Source: Bacteroidota bacterium
GTDB lineage: Bacteria > Bacteroidota > Bacteroidia > J057
Reading direction: 5' to 3'
Assembly (NCBI GenBank): GCA_003696875.1
Contig: RFHL01001072.1
Location: 1 to 7,672, forward strand
Length of the DNA stretch: 7,672 nt
The notes beneath the pieces are model-generated. The model did not search any database and was not told the DNA's origin. It saw only the letters and a list, made by a program, of their open reading frames with translations. Position 1 is the stretch's first letter, and each line of letters starts with the position of its first letter. Made by a program: the position numbers and the translations under genes. Below are positions 5,601 to 7,672 of the stretch, in pieces.

Positions 5601-7672
5601 CTCGCCCAGCCCAAGCAAAACTGGGCCGGGATCATGCGCGAGATGGACGTCAACAACGACTTCGAGGCGACCAATGTCGAGTTTCTCGAATTCTGGATGA
5701 TGGATCCCTTTATGAATGACACCCTCGGTCCGGTGCAGGGAGGGGAATTTTACATCAACCTGGGGCTGGTCAATGAAGACGTGCTGCCCGACGAATCCCT
5801 CTCGCAGGAAAACGGCCTGCCCGGGGCCAACGACCCCGGCGGCAATCTGCGTGAGACCGACTGGGGCCGGGTCTCGATCGGTAACCCGGCGGCCAACTTC
5901 TTTGCCAATTCCGAAGCCGACCGCGAAGCCCAGGATGTGGGGCTCGACGGCCTGAGCTCGGCCGATGAGCGGGCCTTTTTCCAGCGGATCATCGACAGCC
6001 TGGCGCAGGTACTCAACCCTGACGCGCTACAGGCTTTTCTGCGGGACCCGAGTAGTGACGACTTCCGCCACTTCCGGGACTCCCTCTACGAGGCCGATGC
6101 CTCCGGGGTGCTGGAGCGCTACATAGATTTCAACGGTGTAGAGGCCAACTCCCCCGTGGGCAATGATCAGAATACCAACTTTGCCGTCATTGGCTCCAAT
6201 ACGCCCGATACTGAGGACCTTAACATGAACGGGAGCCTCAACTTTGCGGAGCAGTACTGGGAGTATCGCATTCGCTTGCATCCCGACTCCCTGCAGCCTG
6301 GCATGAACTACGTGGTGGACGAGATCACCTCCGAAGAGGTGCCGGCGGGGAATGGCTTCCAGACGGTGAAGTGGTACCAGTTTCGGGTGCCGCTCAAGTC
6401 CGGTCGCCCTGTCAATGACATCGCCAACTTCAAGACCATTTCCTTCATGCGGATGTACCTCACCGGCTTTGAGGAAGAGGTCATCACACGTCTCACAGAG
6501 TTTCAACTGGTCTCGACCCAGTGGCTGCGCTATACCGGCGAGCTTGCCGATGAAGGCGTAATCATCAACCCGCAGGAGCCTCCCTTTGCCACCTTTGAAC
6601 TGGGAAGCGTGAGCATCGAGGAAAACTCCAGCAAGTTGCCTTTCAACTATGTCCTGCCTCCCGGTGTGGTACGTCAGAACCTGAACGGCAACACCGCTCT
6701 GGGCTTCCTGGAAGACGAGCGTTCGCTGACGCTGCGGACCTGCAACCTGCAGGATGGCGACGCTCGCGGTATTTTCAAAAACACCCGCCAGGACCTGCGA
6801 CAATACGAAAAGCTGCGCATGTGGGTGCATGCCGAGCCCATTGACGATGGCCTCAACCCCTCGAACTTTGAGGTAACTGGCGACGCCCGGGCCTTCATCC
6901 GCCTCGGTCTGGACAATGATCAGAACTACTACGAATACGAGATTCCGCTCACCCCCTCCGATCCCGGAGGCGGGATCAGCGCCGCCAACAACGTTTGGTT
7001 GGTCGAGAACGAGTTCAATTTTGAGCTGGCCCTTTTGGCTCTCGCCAAGGCCGATCGGAACGCGGCAGGTACCGGCCTCATCTATCGCCATGCTTACCGT
7101 GATGCCAGCATGCCGCCCGGACACGTGATCTACGTCAAGGGGACGCCCAAGCTGAGCGATATCCGCAACATCATGCTCGGGGTGCGTAATCCCAAGGACC
7201 CCAGCGGCGAGCCCATTTGCCTGGAAGTCTGGGTTAATGAGCTGCGTCTCACCAACTTTGACGCCAACAAGGGCTGGGCTGCCAACGGAAGCGCCTCCAT
7301 CCAGCTGGCCGATCTGGGTACGGTCAATGCCTCGGGCTCCTACCGCTCGGCTGGTTTCGGACCGCTGGAACAGAAGCTATCCAACCGTTCGCTGGAGGAC
7401 GTCCTTCGCTTTGATCTCTCCGCCAATCTGAACCTGGACAAGTTTTTTCCCAAAGATTGGGGCCTGCAGATGCCGGTGTATGCCACCTATGGCGAGCAGC
7501 GCATCAATCCGCAGTTTAATCCGCAGGAAGCCGATGTTCGCACCGACATCCTGATCGAGTCCCTGCCCGAAGAACAAGCCCGCGAGAAACTCCAGGAAAT
7601 CCAGGATTTCCGGCGGACGCGCTCGATATCCTTCAACAACTGGCGCATCAACCCGCAGCGCGGTGGCGGCGG
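2682..7672 (+). CDS. sprA: SprA/Sov, type IX secretion outer-membrane translocon (3' end missing)
   Basis: SprA is the very large outer-membrane barrel through which type IX cargo, including gliding adhesins, crosses the outer membrane. The frame stays open for 1663 codons to the edge; family members have about 2400, so roughly 70% is present. The GTG start is chosen because it yields SKISIAWLVSVFAALFM, a charged then hydrophobic export signal; an in-frame stop lies at 2655-2657, and the next ATG (2733) would delete the signal. No clear AxA cleavage site is seen. A Pro/Glu-rich linker follows (about residues 19-50). Family hallmarks, from memory of SprA sequences, are GNVSM (253-257), a FLDDFEA segment (844-850), GLDGLSSADE (1087-1096), DFNGVEANSP (1149-1158), FMRMYLTGF (1255-1263) and EVWVNELRL (1515-1523). 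An internal repeat occurs at 444-488 and 686-733. It has its own probable promoter and follows ruvA. The long minus-strand frames within it are shadows. Confidence 0.95.
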   Translation, partial: MSKISIAWLVSVFAALFMTEPTPNGPEVEVLPIPQAIMTEPPTVPPAILEGDTNKVRKNPNDRKGDATRQEYVTPLFLGNPSNMNTTFQLDEKEWGFTIREQIGDIDFRRPSHISFEDYIRYRREQGNRDYFREQSMAANREEQQGLALNIDIEGLSDIFGGGTVSIRPTGYATLDFSLDRNRTDNFALPQRMQRVTTFNFDQQIQLGVIGQIGEKLRLNANFDTQSTFQFEDELKLEHSGTEDQILQKIEAGNVSMQLGNSLIQGRQNLLGLKTRLRFGPVYVSGIASIERGQVETVDISGGGAIETPFEKEASEYDMNRHFFLSHYFRSRYEDALKTLPVIQSNLRINRVEVWVEQQGNTRNNRNAVGFIDLGENNQPVGNGQGRVFNENLTLASNAQLRYPDNDANNLFELITNLPDARQQNTAKGAIEGIPGLRMQNTSDFQVLGNMRRLEPNEYRINTQLGYISLNSPIPTDQVLFVAFNYTLNGASHQVGEFSDDVPADGLNSNVLFLKMLKPSVLRVSPYPAWDLMMKNVYNIGYGIQADGFFLDIKYESGTSAGRINFLPTGAVANKPLIQVTGLDRLTNHTAPNPDNFFDFIEGVTIVSDRGLVIFPTLEPFGDALAERLNNDPDEVDKYVFSRLYDDTQQGAVQLSPEKNRYSLEGYYRSSSSSEIPLNTFNLQEGSVTVRAGGRLLVEGQDYQVDYFGGKITIINPAILSSGQDISVSYESSSLYNIQTKTLLGSRVEFSPSENLALGGTILNLRERPFNQKTILGDEPINNTIWGLDATYQQESDFLTKMLDKLPLISTRQTSNINAAAEFAQFVPGAPPIVKTAEDKGIVFLDDFEAAAQPFTLQGNLRWKLASFPEGNRRLFDPTDVYTDPLAANFTRAKLSWYQIDPNFYRRFGGIDFPEEDAFNNYTRQILPTEIFPTATRAFGDNIQFTFDLHYIPNVRGPYNYVYDPSRVNPDGTLAQPKQNWAGIMREMDVNNDFEATNVEFLEFWMMDPFMNDTLGPVQGGEFYINLGLVNEDVLPDESLSQENGLPGANDPGGNLRETDWGRVSIGNPAANFFANSEADREAQDVGLDGLSSADERAFFQRIIDSLAQVLNPDALQAFLRDPSSDDFRHFRDSLYEADASGVLERYIDFNGVEANSPVGNDQNTNFAVIGSNTPDTEDLNMNGSLNFAEQYWEYRIRLHPDSLQPGMNYVVDEITSEEVPAGNGFQTVKWYQFRVPLKSGRPVNDIANFKTISFMRMYLTGFEEEVITRLTEFQLVSTQWLRYTGELADEGVIINPQEPPFATFELGSVSIEENSSKLPFNYVLPPGVVRQNLNGNTALGFLEDERSLTLRTCNLQDGDARGIFKNTRQDLRQYEKLRMWVHAEPIDDGLNPSNFEVTGDARAFIRLGLDNDQNYYEYEIPLTPSDPGGGISAANNVWLVENEFNFELALLALAKADRNAAGTGLIYRHAYRDASMPPGHVIYVKGTPKLSDIRNIMLGVRNPKDPSGEPICLEVWVNELRLTNFDANKGWAANGSASIQLADLGTVNASGSYRSAGFGPLEQKLSNRSLEDVLRFDLSANLNLDKFFPKDWGLQMPVYATYGEQRINPQFNPQEADVRTDILIESLPEEQAREKLQEIQDFRRTRSISFNNWRINPQRGGG

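Noticed and set aside
6027..7124. 365-codon open frame on the minus strand
   Set aside because: Same antisense register against sprA as the 433-codon frame. The plus-strand frame continues without a stop and carries SprA family motifs, so this is a shadow.
1..7672. CRISPR array, insertion sequence, prophage, toxin-antitoxin or other mobile content
   Set aside because: No regularly spaced repeats, transposase, integrase or paired small genes are visible. Composition and gene content are uniform and housekeeping-like.

Overview
The window looks like ordinary chromosomal DNA of a G+C-rich member of the Bacteroidota. Three things point there: a partial SprA (Sov) protein, which is the translocon of the type IX secretion/gliding machinery found in that phylum; exact TAnnTTTG promoter boxes of the Bacteroidota type; and the absence of clear Shine-Dalgarno sequences. 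The base composition (roughly 60% G+C by eye) suggests a GC-rich lineage such as some Saprospiria or Cytophagia, but the genus cannot be read from the sequence.

Layout. Bases 1-637 (minus strand, 3' end outside the window) encode a YrdC-fold protein closest to the YciO branch of the TsaC/Sua5 superfamily. A 123-bp divergent intergenic region holds a 12-bp perfect palindrome and promoter-like boxes on both strands. On the plus strand follow a secreted outer-membrane beta-barrel protein (761-1543), a short spacer with an 8-bp inverted repeat, and ruvA (1639-2229, GTG start). A 450-bp non-coding region (2230-2681) comes next. Its first part can fold into several stems inside a long-range closing stem, and its second part carries the best promoter box of the window and a leader of about 140 nt. 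The rest (2682-7672) is one uninterrupted reading frame of 1663 codons with no stop before the edge: sprA, with a GTG start and a signal-peptide-like N-terminus. Long minus-strand open frames inside it (433 and 365 codons) are antisense shadows.

How it fits together. ruvA followed by sprA is, from memory, a recurring gene order in Bacteroidota, but the products are unrelated: RuvA processes Holliday junctions in the cytoplasm, and SprA is the giant outer-membrane barrel through which type IX cargo leaves the periplasm. The small barrel gene upstream is also an outer-membrane protein, but nothing in the sequence ties it to type IX secretion. I see no mobile element, CRISPR array, tRNA or rRNA. 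The parts most worth a second look are the structured ruvA-sprA spacer and the altered active-site motifs of the YciO-like protein; I find no convincing evidence of a wholly new multi-gene system.
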